A stretch of DNA of 64,000 nt, from assembly GCF_003024805.1 (NCBI RefSeq), contig NZ_PUEC01000002.1, forward strand, positions 124,001 through 188,000, written 5' to 3'. A program made the translations under genes and the position numbers. The notes beneath the pieces were generated by a model. It saw nothing but the letters and a program-made list of their open reading frames with translations, was not told the origin of the DNA and made no database searches. This document shows, piece by piece, positions 26,425 to 35,844 of the stretch (its first letter is position 1; the number at the start of each line of letters is the position of its first letter). This stretch comes from Duncaniella muris (GTDB taxonomy: Bacteria; Bacteroidota; Bacteroidia; Bacteroidales; Muribaculaceae).

Positions 26425-27810
26425 TCAGCGTCCGCCGCCGAGGTTCTGATAGAGGTTGATGACAGACTGTGCGGCGGCCAGATTTGTGGTGATCTGTGCG
26501 GTCTGTGCTCCAAGCAGGTTCTTCTGGGCGGTGAGCACTTCGAGATATGTGGTCGAGCCGTCGAAGAGCAGGAGCTCGTTGGTGACTTCCACAGCCTTGG
26601 TGAGGTTCTCGACCTGGAGGGTGAGCCACTGCTGTTTCTGCATGCTCTTTTCGTAGACGGTCATGGCGTCGCTGATGTCAGCCGAGGCGCTCATGATGGC
26701 ATATTCGAAGTTGTTGAGGGCCTGCTGCTGCTGAGCCTTTGCCGCTTGGAGGCGGGCTATGTTCTGTCCGCGGGCGAAGATGGGAGCGGTGAGGCTTCCG
26801 GCAAGCTGGAGGAACCATCCGTGGGGATTGAGGATGGCTGAGCCGAGCGCGTCGGTGAAACCGCCGTTGGCAGTGATGTTGAGGCTGGGATAGAAAGCGG
26901 CGCGGGCCGATGCGGTGGAGTAGAATGCCGATGCGAGGGTCATTTCAGAGGCGCGTACATCGGGGCGCACGGCGAGTTCTGCCATCGGAATGGCGGTGCG
27001 CTTCATCACGGGGACGTTCAGAGTGGCGTCAGGCGAGATGGTCCACTTCTGAGGCATTTCGTTGACCAGGAGCGAGAGGGTGTTGTTGGCCTCGTGGAGC
27101 GAGAGTTCGATGTCGGTGATTGTGGCCTCGATGCTGTAGTACTGGGCAAGGCTCTGCACCACGGCGTCTTCTCTCAGGCGTCCGGCTTCCTTGAGGTTGC
27201 GCATTACGTTGACGCTTTCCTTCCAGAGTTCGGAAGTCTCGCGCGAGAGTTTAAGCTGTGATTCGAGAGCAGCGATCGAATAGTAGCACTGGGCCACGCC
27301 TGCGATGATCTGCGAGCGGACGGCCTGTTCGTAGTATCTGGTCTGCATCTCAGCCACCTGTGCACCGCGTTTGGTGTTGAGGATCTTGCCGAAGATGTCT
27401 ATCTCCCAGTTGACGGCGAGCGGGAGCTGGTAGTTCCAGCTCAGATCGCTGTGGCCATATTTGGCTCCGTTGACGCCGGGGGCGAAGGTGAGCGATGGGA
27501 GATAGCTGAGTTTTGCGCCTTTGAGCTGAGCGTGGGCAATGTCGACATTGAGTTTGGCGTTGCGGAGGTCTTTGTTGTTGGCCAGAGCGCGGTCAATGAG
27601 GTCGACGAGGGCCGGATCTGTGAACACCGAACGCCAAGAGAGGTTGCCGAAGGCGGTGGAGTCGTCCTGCTGCTTGAGAGCCTCGGCATATTCCTTTACA
27701 AGGTCGCTGTCGATTTTTTCGGCGTTGTATTTATTGTAGATTCCGCAGCCGGTGAGCACCGAAGTGCTCACGCTGACTGCAAGAATGAGTGAAAGCTGTT
27801 TGATTTTCAT
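26425..27810 (-). CDS. Outer-membrane efflux lipoprotein (TolC/OprM/NodT family)
   Basis: Outer-membrane exit duct of a tripartite RND pump. The product is 461 aa with a lipoprotein signal (SVLTGCG). Two TolC repeats: the first around NLSWRSVFTDPALVDLIDRAL ... ANNKDLRNAKLNVDIA, the second around ELAVRPDVRASEM ... YPSLNITANGGF, each followed by long coiled-coil helices. It ends in YQNLGGGR, the usual OprM-type C-terminus. Third gene of the pump operon (adaptor, permease, duct), 42 bp after the permease gene. Confidence 0.95.
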   Translation of the reverse strand: MKIKQLSLILAVSVSTSVLTGCGIYNKYNAEKIDSDLVKEYAEALKQQDDSTAFGNLSWRSVFTDPALVDLIDRALANNKDLRNAKLNVDIAHAQLKGAKLSYLPSLTFAPGVNGAKYGHSDLSWNYQLPLAVNWEIDIFGKILNTKRGAQVAEMQTRYYEQAVRSQIIAGVAQCYYSIAALESQLKLSRETSELWKESVNVMRNLKEAGRLREDAVVQSLAQYYSIEATITDIELSLHEANNTLSLLVNEMPQKWTISPDATLNVPVMKRTAIPMAELAVRPDVRASEMTLASAFYSTASARAAFYPSLNITANGGFTDALGSAILNPHGWFLQLAGSLTAPIFARGQNIARLQAAKAQQQQALNNFEYAIMSASADISDAMTVYEKSMQKQQWLTLQVENLTKAVEVTNELLLFDGSTTYLEVLTAQKNLLGAQTAQITTNLAAAQSVINLYQNLGGGR

Positions 27811-27852
27811 TTGTCTGAGTTGTTAGAATCAGTAACTCTGTTTTGGCCGGGA

Positions 27853-30800
27853 TCAATGAGAGGGGGTGTACTGCTCGATTTCGTTTTCGATGCCTTCATT
27901 GTCAGTGTCTTCCCACTTGAGCGGAGTGATCTTTTCCTGGATCTTCTGGAAGATCACGAAGAGGGCGGGCACGATGAGCACCTGGAGGATCATGCCTATT
28001 AGCATACCGCCGATAGAGCCTGTGCCGAGGGCGCGGTTACCGTTTGCGCCGGCGCCGGTGGCGAACATCATCGGGAGAAGACCGATGATCATGGCCAGAG
28101 AGGTCATGAGGATCGGGCGCAGACGGGCGGTGGCACCCTGGATGGCTGCGTTGACGATCGACATGCCTGTGCGGCGGCGTTCAACGGCGAATTCCACGAT
28201 AAGGATGGCGTTCTTGGCAAGAAGACCGATGAGCATGATGAGCGCGATCTGCAGATAGATGTTGTTCGAGATGTCAAAGATCTGAGCGAAGATGAAGGTG
28301 CCCATGAGGCCGAAGGGTATCGAGAAGATAACCGCCCAGGGGAGGATGTAGCTTTCATACTGAGCCGAGAGAAGCAGGTAGACGAAGAGCAGACAGAGGC
28401 CGAAGATGATGGCGGTTGTCGAGCCTGCGCCTGACGAGGCTTCCTCGCGGGTCATACCTGAGTATTCATAGCCGAAGCCTGCGGGGAGAGTCTCGGCGGC
28501 CACTCGTTCGATTGCTGCGAGACAGTCGCCTGAGGTGTAGCCCGGAGCGGGCTGACCGGTCACGGAGATTGACTGGAACATGTTGAATCGGTTCAGAAGG
28601 TCGGGACCGTAGACCTTGGTCAGGGTGACGTAGTTGGCGAGCGATGCCATTTCGTTGCCGTTGCGGATCTTGATGGCCGAGAGGGTTTCGGGGCTGACGC
28701 GCGATTCAGGCGCTGCCTGCATCATCACGCGGTATATTTTGCCGAAACGGTTGAAGTTGGAGACGTACATACCGCCGTAGTAACCCTGGAGAGTGGAGAG
28801 TATGTCCTTGGGCGAGATGCCGGCCTGCTTGGCCTTGGCGGCGTCGATGTCGATCATATACTGCGGGAAGGCCGGGTTGAAGGTGGTGTAGGCCATCTGC
28901 ACTTCAGGCTGCTGGTTGAGCTGTCCGAGGAAGCCTTGCACAACTCCGAAGAAGGCGTTGACGTCACCGCCGGTGCGGTCCTGCATCTTGATTTCGAAGC
29001 CGTTGGTCAGCGAGTAGCCTGAGATCATAGGCGGTGCGAAGATCATGACGCGGCCGTCTTTGATCACCGATGTCAGTCCGTAGAGCTTGCCGAGGATGGC
29101 ATCTGATGTCTGGTCGGCGCGCTTGCGCTCTTCCCAGTTCTTGAGCTTGAGGATAAATGTGCCGTAAGTGGCGCCCTGACCGGCCATGAAGCTGTAGCCG
29201 GCGATCTTCTGGCGGTATTCGATTTCGGGAATCTGGGCGAGGAGTCCGTCGAGCTGGTTGAGGACTTCTTCGGTGCGTTCCTGAGATGTGCCCGGAGGCA
29301 TGTCGACCATACAGAAGAGCGTTCCGGTGTCTTCGTTGGGCACGAGGGTCGATGTGGTGATGCTCATGAGCCATACGAGGACGGCAACTGTGGCGGCCAC
29401 GATGCCGAACGAGGTGATCTTATGGTTGATGAAGAACGATGTCCACTTGTTGTATTTGCTGAGGATGCGGCCGAATCCGATTTCAAATCCCTTGTGGAAG
29501 CGCTTGTTGAAGATGCCGAGAATGGTGATGAGGGCTACGACTGAAGCGATGGCCAGTTTCACGGGGTGTTCGATGTTGTACCATCCGAGCACCATGAAGG
29601 TGATTGTGGCTGCAAGGAAGGCGAAGGTCACCAGAGGGGGCATGTTGAGGGTGAAACGACGTTTGGCGTTTCCGGCCACTGCTTCTGCTGCGGCTCCGTA
29701 GGCTTTGCCCATGCGTTCCTTAAGAGTGGAGTTGTCATCATGGCCTTTGAGGAACACGGCGCAGAGTGCCGGCGAGAGGGTGAGCGCGTTGAGCGCCGAA
29801 AGACCGATGGAGATTGCCATTGTCAGACCGAACTGGCGGTAGAACACACCGGTTGTTCCTGTCATGAATGACACGGGGATGAACACGAGCATCATGACGA
29901 GGGTGATCGAGATGATGGCGCCACCGATTTCACCCATCGCGTCGATAGAGGCCTTACGCGCACTCTTGTAGCCCACATCGAGCTTGGCGTGCACCGCCTC
30001 GACCACGACTATCGCGTCGTCCACCACAATCGCGATCGCAAGCACGAGAGCCGAGAGGGTGATGAGGTTCAGCGAGAAGCCGATGAGGTTCATGAAGAAG
30101 AATGTGCCGACAAGGGCCACGGGGATGGCGATGGCGGGGATGATGGTCGACCGGATGTCCTGAAGGAATACGTAGACCACGAAGAACACAAGGATGAAGG
30201 CTTCTATGAGGGTCTTGATCACCTCATGGATCGAAGCGTTGAGGAAGTCGTTGTTGTTCATCGGCACGGCGATTGCGAGACCTGCCGGAAGTTCTTTCTT
30301 CATGCTGTCGACCACCTTGAGACAGTCGTTGATGATCTGGGTTGCGTTAGAGCCTGCTGTCTGGAACACGATACAGCTTGTGGAGGCGTGGCCGTTGAGC
30401 GAGTTGGAGAAGCCGTAGGTCACACGGCCGAGTTCGATCTCGGCCACGTCGCCGAGGTGGAGCACTTCGCCGGTGGGCTTGGCTGCCACTACGATTTTTT
30501 CGAATTCCTCAGGGGTTGTCAGACGGCCGCGGTACTTCATGGTGTACTGGAAGCTCTGGTCGCCCTGTTCGCCGAAAGCACCGGGAGCAGCCTCGATGTT
30601 CTGTTCGGCAAGAGCATAGGAGATGTCGGTGGGGATCAGGCCGTACTGGGCCATTACCTCAGGCTTGAGCCAGATTCGCATCGAGTAGTCGGCGCCGAAC
30701 GACATTACGTCGCCCACACCTGACACACGCTGCAGCTGCGGAATCATGTTGATCTTGGCGTAGTTGTCAAGAAACTCCTGGGTGTAGTTGCCCGATTCGT

Positions 30801-31233
30801 CATAGAGGGCCACCATGAGGAGCATTGAGCTCTGGCGCTTCTGGGTGAGCACACCCACCTGTGTTACTTCGGCGGGCAGGAGGTTCTGGGCTTTGGCCAC
30901 ACGGTTCTGCACGTCGACGGCAGCCATGTCGGGGTCGAAGCCCTGTTCGAAATATACGGTGATGTCGGCCGAGCCGGTGTTGGTGGCGGTCGATTCCATG
31001 TAGGTCATGCCTTCGGCGCCGTTGATCGACTCTTCAAGAGGCGCGATCACGGAGTTGAGCACGGCCTGGGCGTTGGCACCTGTGTAGGTGGTTGAAACGC
31101 GGATGGTCGGGGGTGCGATGTCGGGAAACTGGGTGACGGGAAGCGAGAAGAGTCCGATCAGACCGAGAAGCACGATGAAGATCGAAATCACCGTCGACAG
31201 CACCGGCCGATTGATGAATGTATCTAATTTCAT
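27853..31233 (-). CDS. RND multidrug efflux permease (AcrB/HAE1 family)
   Basis: Inner-membrane proton/drug antiporter, 1126 aa. Starts MKLDTFINRPVLSTV, followed by the DIAPPTIRVSTTYTGA porter signature and GAEGMTYMESTA. The proton-relay Asp pair is seen in AIAIVVDDAIVVVEAV, and the second half has ALIMLIGLLAKNAILIVEFA. It is about 80 residues longer than AcrB; the excess includes the extra hydrophobic stretch LVTFAFLAATITFMVLGWY before the second half, common in Bacteroidota HAE1 proteins. The substrate is unknown. Confidence 0.96.
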   Translation of the reverse strand: MKLDTFINRPVLSTVISIFIVLLGLIGLFSLPVTQFPDIAPPTIRVSTTYTGANAQAVLNSVIAPLEESINGAEGMTYMESTATNTGSADITVYFEQGFDPDMAAVDVQNRVAKAQNLLPAEVTQVGVLTQKRQSSMLLMVALYDESGNYTQEFLDNYAKINMIPQLQRVSGVGDVMSFGADYSMRIWLKPEVMAQYGLIPTDISYALAEQNIEAAPGAFGEQGDQSFQYTMKYRGRLTTPEEFEKIVVAAKPTGEVLHLGDVAEIELGRVTYGFSNSLNGHASTSCIVFQTAGSNATQIINDCLKVVDSMKKELPAGLAIAVPMNNNDFLNASIHEVIKTLIEAFILVFFVVYVFLQDIRSTIIPAIAIPVALVGTFFFMNLIGFSLNLITLSALVLAIAIVVDDAIVVVEAVHAKLDVGYKSARKASIDAMGEIGGAIISITLVMMLVFIPVSFMTGTTGVFYRQFGLTMAISIGLSALNALTLSPALCAVFLKGHDDNSTLKERMGKAYGAAAEAVAGNAKRRFTLNMPPLVTFAFLAATITFMVLGWYNIEHPVKLAIASVVALITILGIFNKRFHKGFEIGFGRILSKYNKWTSFFINHKITSFGIVAATVAVLVWLMSITTSTLVPNEDTGTLFCMVDMPPGTSQERTEEVLNQLDGLLAQIPEIEYRQKIAGYSFMAGQGATYGTFILKLKNWEERKRADQTSDAILGKLYGLTSVIKDGRVMIFAPPMISGYSLTNGFEIKMQDRTGGDVNAFFGVVQGFLGQLNQQPEVQMAYTTFNPAFPQYMIDIDAAKAKQAGISPKDILSTLQGYYGGMYVSNFNRFGKIYRVMMQAAPESRVSPETLSAIKIRNGNEMASLANYVTLTKVYGPDLLNRFNMFQSISVTGQPAPGYTSGDCLAAIERVAAETLPAGFGYEYSGMTREEASSGAGSTTAIIFGLCLLFVYLLLSAQYESYILPWAVIFSIPFGLMGTFIFAQIFDISNNIYLQIALIMLIGLLAKNAILIVEFAVERRRTGMSIVNAAIQGATARLRPILMTSLAMIIGLLPMMFATGAGANGNRALGTGSIGGMLIGMILQVLIVPALFVIFQKIQEKITPLKWEDTDNEGIENEIEQYTPSH

Positions 31234-31269
31234 TGAAGTTACGTTATTGTATCCTTTTGAATCCGTTTT

Positions 31270-32451
31270 TTATTTCTGGGCTGTCTGGGCTGCTGCGGCT
31301 GCATCAGCGGGAGCTGCTTTGGGCTCTACCGGGGTGATGGCCATGCCGTCGGCGAGTTTGGTGCCTACACCTTCAATGGCGATGCGCTGTCCGGCCTGCA
31401 GACCAGAGGTCACTACGAAGTTCTTGCCGTCGTTGTTGGCTTCGATAGTGATGGGGGTCGATACGATCTTGTTAGAGTCGTTGACCACGTAGGCGAAGCG
31501 GCGGTCCTGAAGTTCGAATGTGGCTTTCTGGGGAATGATGATCACGTTTTCTTTGTTTTCAGGCAGGATGATCTGGCCGGTGGCGCCGCTGCGGAGAACT
31601 CCGGAGGGGTTGTTGAAGAGGGCGCGCACGCTTGATGCGCCGGTAGAGTTGTCGATCACGCCTGACACGGTGGCTACCTTGCCGCTGAGCGGGTAGAGGG
31701 AGCCGTCGCTGAGACGGAGCTGCACTTCAGGCATAGCCTTGATTGCTGCTTCGATAGTGCGCTCGCCTTCGCCTACCATGTTGAGGAGGTCTTTTTCGGT
31801 CAGCGAGAAGTAGGCATAGACCTGAGAGTTGTCGCTGACGGTGGTCAGAGGCTGTGCCGACGAGGGTGATGCGAGTGAGCCTTCGCGGTTGGGAATGGAG
31901 CCTACCACGCCGTCGCTCGGAGCTGTCACTACGGTGTAGGCGAGGTTTTTCTGAGCAGATGCAAGGGCTGCTTTAGCGTTTGCGAGCTGGGATTCTGCCT
32001 GGGCGAGAGAGTTTTGAGAGAGCTGATATTCGTATTCGCTGATGATGTTCTTGTCAAAAAGAGTCTTTTTGCTGTCAGCGGTCATTTTTGCGGTGTTGAC
32101 GGCGGTCTGGGCTGTGCTCACGGCGGCACGGGCCTGATCGACTGCGGCCTGGAATGTTACCTGGTCGAGAGTGAAGAGGGTCTGGCCTTTGCGCACGCGC
32201 TGGCCTTCGTCTACGAGGACCTTTGTGATGAATCCGGTTACCTGCGGACGGATTTCAATGTCAGTCTTGCCCTTGATTGTCGCAGGGTATGTCGACTGGA
32301 GGTCGGCTGACTGCGGAGAGAGGGTGATTGTGGCGATTTCAGGCGCAGCGCCTTGCTGCATTTGCTGCTGATTCTTTGAACATGAAGGGAACAAAGCCAC
32401 AGCTGCGAGCATCATTGCGATGCTGCCTTTCGATAACGCGATGGATTTCAT
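31270..32451 (-). CDS. RND efflux periplasmic adaptor (AcrA/MFP family) lipoprotein
   Basis: Membrane-fusion protein linking permease and outer-membrane duct. The product is 393 aa: lipoprotein signal (ALFPSCS), beta-barrel and lipoyl halves (IEIRPQVTGFITKVLVDEGQRVRKGQ), alpha-helical hairpin (residues about 100-165), second lipoyl half (VVTAPSDGVVGSI), beta-barrel and membrane-proximal domain. The Ala-rich C-terminus (AAPADAAAAAQTAQK) is unusual but probably a flexible tail. First gene of the operon, promoter at 32513. Confidence 0.95.
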   Translation of the reverse strand: MKSIALSKGSIAMMLAAVALFPSCSKNQQQMQQGAAPEIATITLSPQSADLQSTYPATIKGKTDIEIRPQVTGFITKVLVDEGQRVRKGQTLFTLDQVTFQAAVDQARAAVSTAQTAVNTAKMTADSKKTLFDKNIISEYEYQLSQNSLAQAESQLANAKAALASAQKNLAYTVVTAPSDGVVGSIPNREGSLASPSSAQPLTTVSDNSQVYAYFSLTEKDLLNMVGEGERTIEAAIKAMPEVQLRLSDGSLYPLSGKVATVSGVIDNSTGASSVRALFNNPSGVLRSGATGQIILPENKENVIIIPQKATFELQDRRFAYVVNDSNKIVSTPITIEANNDGKNFVVTSGLQAGQRIAIEGVGTKLADGMAITPVEPKAAPADAAAAAQTAQK

Positions 32452-32512
32452 TGCTTTTCTTTTCGTTACTTATATATACCTATTTTTTACTGTATTCGTA
32501 AATTTTAACGTG

Positions 32513-32520
32513 CAAAGTTA
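32513..32520 (-). promoter_or_regulatory. -7 box of the RND operon
   Basis: CAAAGTTA reads TAACTTTG on the minus strand, about 60 bp before the adaptor ATG. A TTG exists at a short 16-bp spacing. Confidence 0.6.
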
Positions 32521-32654
32521 CCAAGGATTTCTGCATCAAGCGAAAAAAGTAATAATAAAGTTTGTGAAATTGGCTAAAAGCCCCTCATTATTTCCGCTTT
32601 TGACCAATTAATAAGGCTGTTTTTTTGAGTTGAGACTAATTGGGAAAATATAAG

Positions 32655-32662
32655 TAACTTTG
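32655..32662 (+). promoter_or_regulatory. -7 box of the MFS exporter gene
   Basis: TAACTTTG at 32655-32662, 26 bp before the ATG; a TTG lies 22 bp upstream (32630-32632). It is divergent from the RND promoter. Confidence 0.6.
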
Positions 32663-32688
32663 CACCCTTGAAAATTATCATCTGAAAC

Positions 32689-33903
32689 ATGTCATTTCTG
32701 AAGAAACTTCACCGGCTCGTGGAGATGCCGGCTTTTCATGTGTTGCTTGCGCTGAGCGCGGCCCACTGTCTCAACGATCTGCTGCAGTCGGTGATAACGG
32801 CTGTCTACCCGATGCTGAAGGAAGACCTGGGTCTGAGTTTCGGCCAGATCGGTCTGATCACGCTCGTCTATCAGCTTGCGGCTTCGATTTTTCAGCCTGT
32901 GGTGGGCTATGCCTTTGACCGGCGCCCGTTTGTGGGGAGTCTGCCGGCGGGGATGTGCTGCACTGCCGCCGGCATTCTGATGTTTGCCTTCTGTTCGACT
33001 CTGCCGGGCATTCTTGCCGCTGTCTTCATGGTGGGCATCGGATCGGCCACGCTCCATCCGGAGGCCTCACGCATCACCTCGCTTGCCGGCCATGAGCGCC
33101 GGGGGTTTGCGCAGTCGGTGTTTCAGGTGGGCGGCAATTTCGGCGGTTCGATCGGTCCGCTGCTCGTGGCTGTCATCGTGGCGCCACACGGCCGCCGTTA
33201 CGTAGCTTTCTTCCTGATTTTCGCTGCCTTGTGCTTCTGGGCCATGACTCCTATATGCCGCTGGTACGGACGCTATCTGCGCGAACTTCGCACGGCTGAA
33301 AATAGCAGTGAGTCAAGTGTCTCACTGCCGCTTTCGAAGCGGCGCACCATTTTTGTCATCGCGGTGATAATTTTGCTTATATTCTCGAAATACATCTATA
33401 TGGCCAGTCTTTCGAGCTACTATACGTTCTATCTGATAGACCGTTTCGGTGTCTCCGTGTCGCAGTCGCAGATATTTCTGTTTGTCTTTGTGGTATCGAC
33501 GGCCATCGGCACTCTTGTGGGCGGCCCGGTGGGCGACCGTTACGGGCGTAAGGCTGTCATCTGGATCTCTATTCTTGGCACCGCTCCTTTCAGTCTGCTG
33601 ATGCCGCATGTCGGGCTGGCTCTTACTGTGGTGCTTAGTTTCTGTGCGGGCTTTATGCTTTCATCGGCTTTCCCGGCTATTCTGCTTTACGCCCAGGAGC
33701 TGCTGCCTACCAAGCTGGGCATGATCTCAGGTCTTTTCTTCGGATTTGCGTTCGGAGTGGGCGGCATTGCTTCGGCGGTGCTCGGCTCTCTGGCTGACAG
33801 CTACGGCATTGAGGCTGTCTACAATTTCTGCGCCTACACTCCGCTGCTTGGCGTGGTGGCGGCATTCCTGCCGGATCTCAGGGCGAGAAGGGCCGGGAAT
33901 TAG
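32689..33903 (+). CDS. MFS exporter, fosmidomycin-resistance (Fsr) type
   Basis: 12-TM major facilitator, 404 aa. The N-terminus matches the Fsr family: AHCLNDLLQSVITAVYP, LKEDLGLSFGQIGLITLVYQL and QPVVGYAFDRRP, then GIGSATLHPEASR. In the second half GGPVGDRYGRKAVIW is the A-like motif. Likely exports a phosphonate-like or other small drug by proton antiport. It faces the RND pump divergently, making a two-system efflux locus; there is no local regulator gene. Confidence 0.9.
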   Translation: MSFLKKLHRLVEMPAFHVLLALSAAHCLNDLLQSVITAVYPMLKEDLGLSFGQIGLITLVYQLAASIFQPVVGYAFDRRPFVGSLPAGMCCTAAGILMFAFCSTLPGILAAVFMVGIGSATLHPEASRITSLAGHERRGFAQSVFQVGGNFGGSIGPLLVAVIVAPHGRRYVAFFLIFAALCFWAMTPICRWYGRYLRELRTAENSSESSVSLPLSKRRTIFVIAVIILLIFSKYIYMASLSSYYTFYLIDRFGVSVSQSQIFLFVFVVSTAIGTLVGGPVGDRYGRKAVIWISILGTAPFSLLMPHVGLALTVVLSFCAGFMLSSAFPAILLYAQELLPTKLGMISGLFFGFAFGVGGIASAVLGSLADSYGIEAVYNFCAYTPLLGVVAAFLPDLRARRAGN

Positions 33904-33932
33904 GCAATTGGTCCAACTGGACTAATCTCCTA

Positions 33933-34910
33933 TTATAATAAGGTGGTGCTTGGCTGGTCAGGAGTTTCTTTCTGCTGGCTGTCGAAGTGTTCGTAGGCTT
34001 CCACTATGCGCTGTACGAGCGAGTGGCGCACTATGTCTTTTTTGCCGAACTCTACTTTGCCTATTCCTGGGACGTCGCTGAGCACCCGCAGCGCCTGGGT
34101 AAGGCCCGACTGCACGGAGCGCGGAAGGTCTATCTGGGTGGCGTCGCCGGTGATGATCATCTTGGCGTTCATGCCGAGGCGGGTCAGGAACATCTTGATC
34201 TGGTGGACGGTGGTGTTCTGGGCTTCGTCAAGCACAATGACCGCGTCATTGAGGGTGCGTCCGCGCATGAAGGCGAGCGGGGCTATCTGGATGACGTTCG
34301 TCTCCATGTATTCCTTCAGCTTGACGGCCGGAATCATGTCTTCGAGAGCGTCATAGAGCGGCTGCAGATAGGGGTCGATCTTGTCTTTCATGTCGCCGGG
34401 AAGGAAGCCGAGTTTCTCGCCGGCCTCCACGGCCGGACGCGAGAGAATAAGTTTGCGGACCTCGCGGTTTTTCAGCGCGCGCACGGCCAGGGCGATCGCC
34501 ACATAGGTCTTTCCTGTGCCGGCAGGGCCGAGGGCGAAGGTCAGGTCATTTTCGTGGAATGCCTTGACCAGCAGCTCCTGATTCTTGTTGCGGGCGCTGA
34601 TTGGCTTGCCATTGACGCCGTAGATGATCACATCGTCCTGGCGTGGAGTTTCGGGCGACTTGCCTTTGACTATGTCAAGGATCACCTCCTCGGTGAGCTT
34701 GTTGTATTTCACGCAATACTCCTCCAACTCCTTGATCTTCTTTTCGAACTGGGCTGTCTCGCTGTCATCGCCGATGACCTTGATCACGGAACCTCTGGCT
34801 GCCATGCGCAGTTTCGGGAAGAGATTGCGGATGAGCTGCATGTTGCAGTTGTTGACTCCGTAGAAGCTCACGGGGTCCACGTTGTCTATGATTACGATTC
34901 TTTCAATCAT
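33933..34910 (-). CDS. phoH: PhoH family ATPase
   Basis: Cytosolic P-loop ATPase of the PhoH/PhoL type, 325 aa. Walker A GPAGTGKT (128-135), RPAVEAGEKLGFLPGD loop, Walker B IVLDEAQN, and the GDATQIDLP sensor. The N-terminal KH-like region (IVIIDNVDPVSFYG) suggests RNA contact. The start overlaps the stop of the DUF6048 gene by 8 bp, a translational coupling arrangement. Convergent with the MFS gene, 29 bp apart. Confidence 0.95.
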   Translation of the reverse strand: MIERIVIIDNVDPVSFYGVNNCNMQLIRNLFPKLRMAARGSVIKVIGDDSETAQFEKKIKELEEYCVKYNKLTEEVILDIVKGKSPETPRQDDVIIYGVNGKPISARNKNQELLVKAFHENDLTFALGPAGTGKTYVAIALAVRALKNREVRKLILSRPAVEAGEKLGFLPGDMKDKIDPYLQPLYDALEDMIPAVKLKEYMETNVIQIAPLAFMRGRTLNDAVIVLDEAQNTTVHQIKMFLTRLGMNAKMIITGDATQIDLPRSVQSGLTQALRVLSDVPGIGKVEFGKKDIVRHSLVQRIVEAYEHFDSQQKETPDQPSTTLL

Positions 34911-35844
34911 GTAGTTCTGTTTGTGTGTCTCCCTCTGTTACAGTATTAACCTCGCTTGTCTTCTTTTTGTTTATCGGTAATGTGTACATCAGAGAGAAAT
35001 TGCCCGTAACGGCTGATCCGCGTGTGCCGAAACCGGGTATGAACATCGGTTCGCCGTAGGAGCTTTTAGTGTCATGTATGAGTGAATGATAGATTATGTT
35101 CCAGCCGAGCGACCAGTTTTTGAACACCTTTACTTTCAGCCCGAATGTCACTTCGAGATAGCCCGAAGTGGAGCGCTGGTTCATGATGGAGAAATGTGAC
35201 GGGTCGTCCCAGTAGCCTTCGTCGACAGTGACGTTTTCCACGCTCCATTTGTATGACGTAAAGCCGTAGCGCAGACCCATCTGCAGCTTGTAGTCGGGGT
35301 TGGAGTTGTAGAAAAAGTTGTAGGACGCGCCTATCTTGAAGTATGGCGAGACCGGGGTCTTGAAGGTGAAGTTTGACTCGTCGGGTGTGTCGTTGCAGTT
35401 GTCCACGCCGATTGCGAAATAGGGGAAATAGCGGTTGTGGAGGCTGAGCTCGGCCCACACGTCGCCGAGTCCGTAGCTCTGCCCGAAGGCTCGCATTATC
35501 GGGTTCCACAGGTTGACGCCTGCTGTCACTTCATGGAGCAGCGGATAGATCATCTTCGGTGGCGGAGCCATCAGGGCTGTGTCTTTGACCTCGGTTCCGG
35601 TGATTGTGTCGACGAGGATAGTGTTGCCGCTGGCATCGGTCATCTCCACCAGTTTGCTGCGGTCTATCCGGCGTGGGCGTTCGGTTTTCGGAGTGGTGCC
35701 CGGTTCGGGTGTCTTGACCGGTGTGACGCGCCGCTGGGCCGAAAGTTCGGTTCCGGCAATGACAAAGAGCGTCAGCAGAAGCATCTTCAGCAGTCTGCGG
35801 AGGCCGGGAGCTGTGGTTTTGGCTTGGAGATCAGTCATTGTCAT
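34903..35844 (-). CDS. DUF6048-like outer-membrane protein
   Basis: The product is 313 aa: signal peptide ending TELSAQ, a Pro/Thr/Arg-rich linker (residues about 38-70), then beta-strand-rich sequence ending in a barrel-like region (YLEVTFGLKVKVFKNWSLGWNIIYH ... NFSLMYTLPINK). I recognise it as the DUF6048-type partner commonly found between phoH and a DUF6452 lipoprotein gene in Bacteroidales. No biochemical role known to me. Overlaps both neighbours (14 bp upstream, 8 bp downstream). Confidence 0.82.
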   Translation of the reverse strand: MTMTDLQAKTTAPGLRRLLKMLLLTLFVIAGTELSAQRRVTPVKTPEPGTTPKTERPRRIDRSKLVEMTDASGNTILVDTITGTEVKDTALMAPPPKMIYPLLHEVTAGVNLWNPIMRAFGQSYGLGDVWAELSLHNRYFPYFAIGVDNCNDTPDESNFTFKTPVSPYFKIGASYNFFYNSNPDYKLQMGLRYGFTSYKWSVENVTVDEGYWDDPSHFSIMNQRSTSGYLEVTFGLKVKVFKNWSLGWNIIYHSLIHDTKSSYGEPMFIPGFGTRGSAVTGNFSLMYTLPINKKKTSEVNTVTEGDTQTELHD

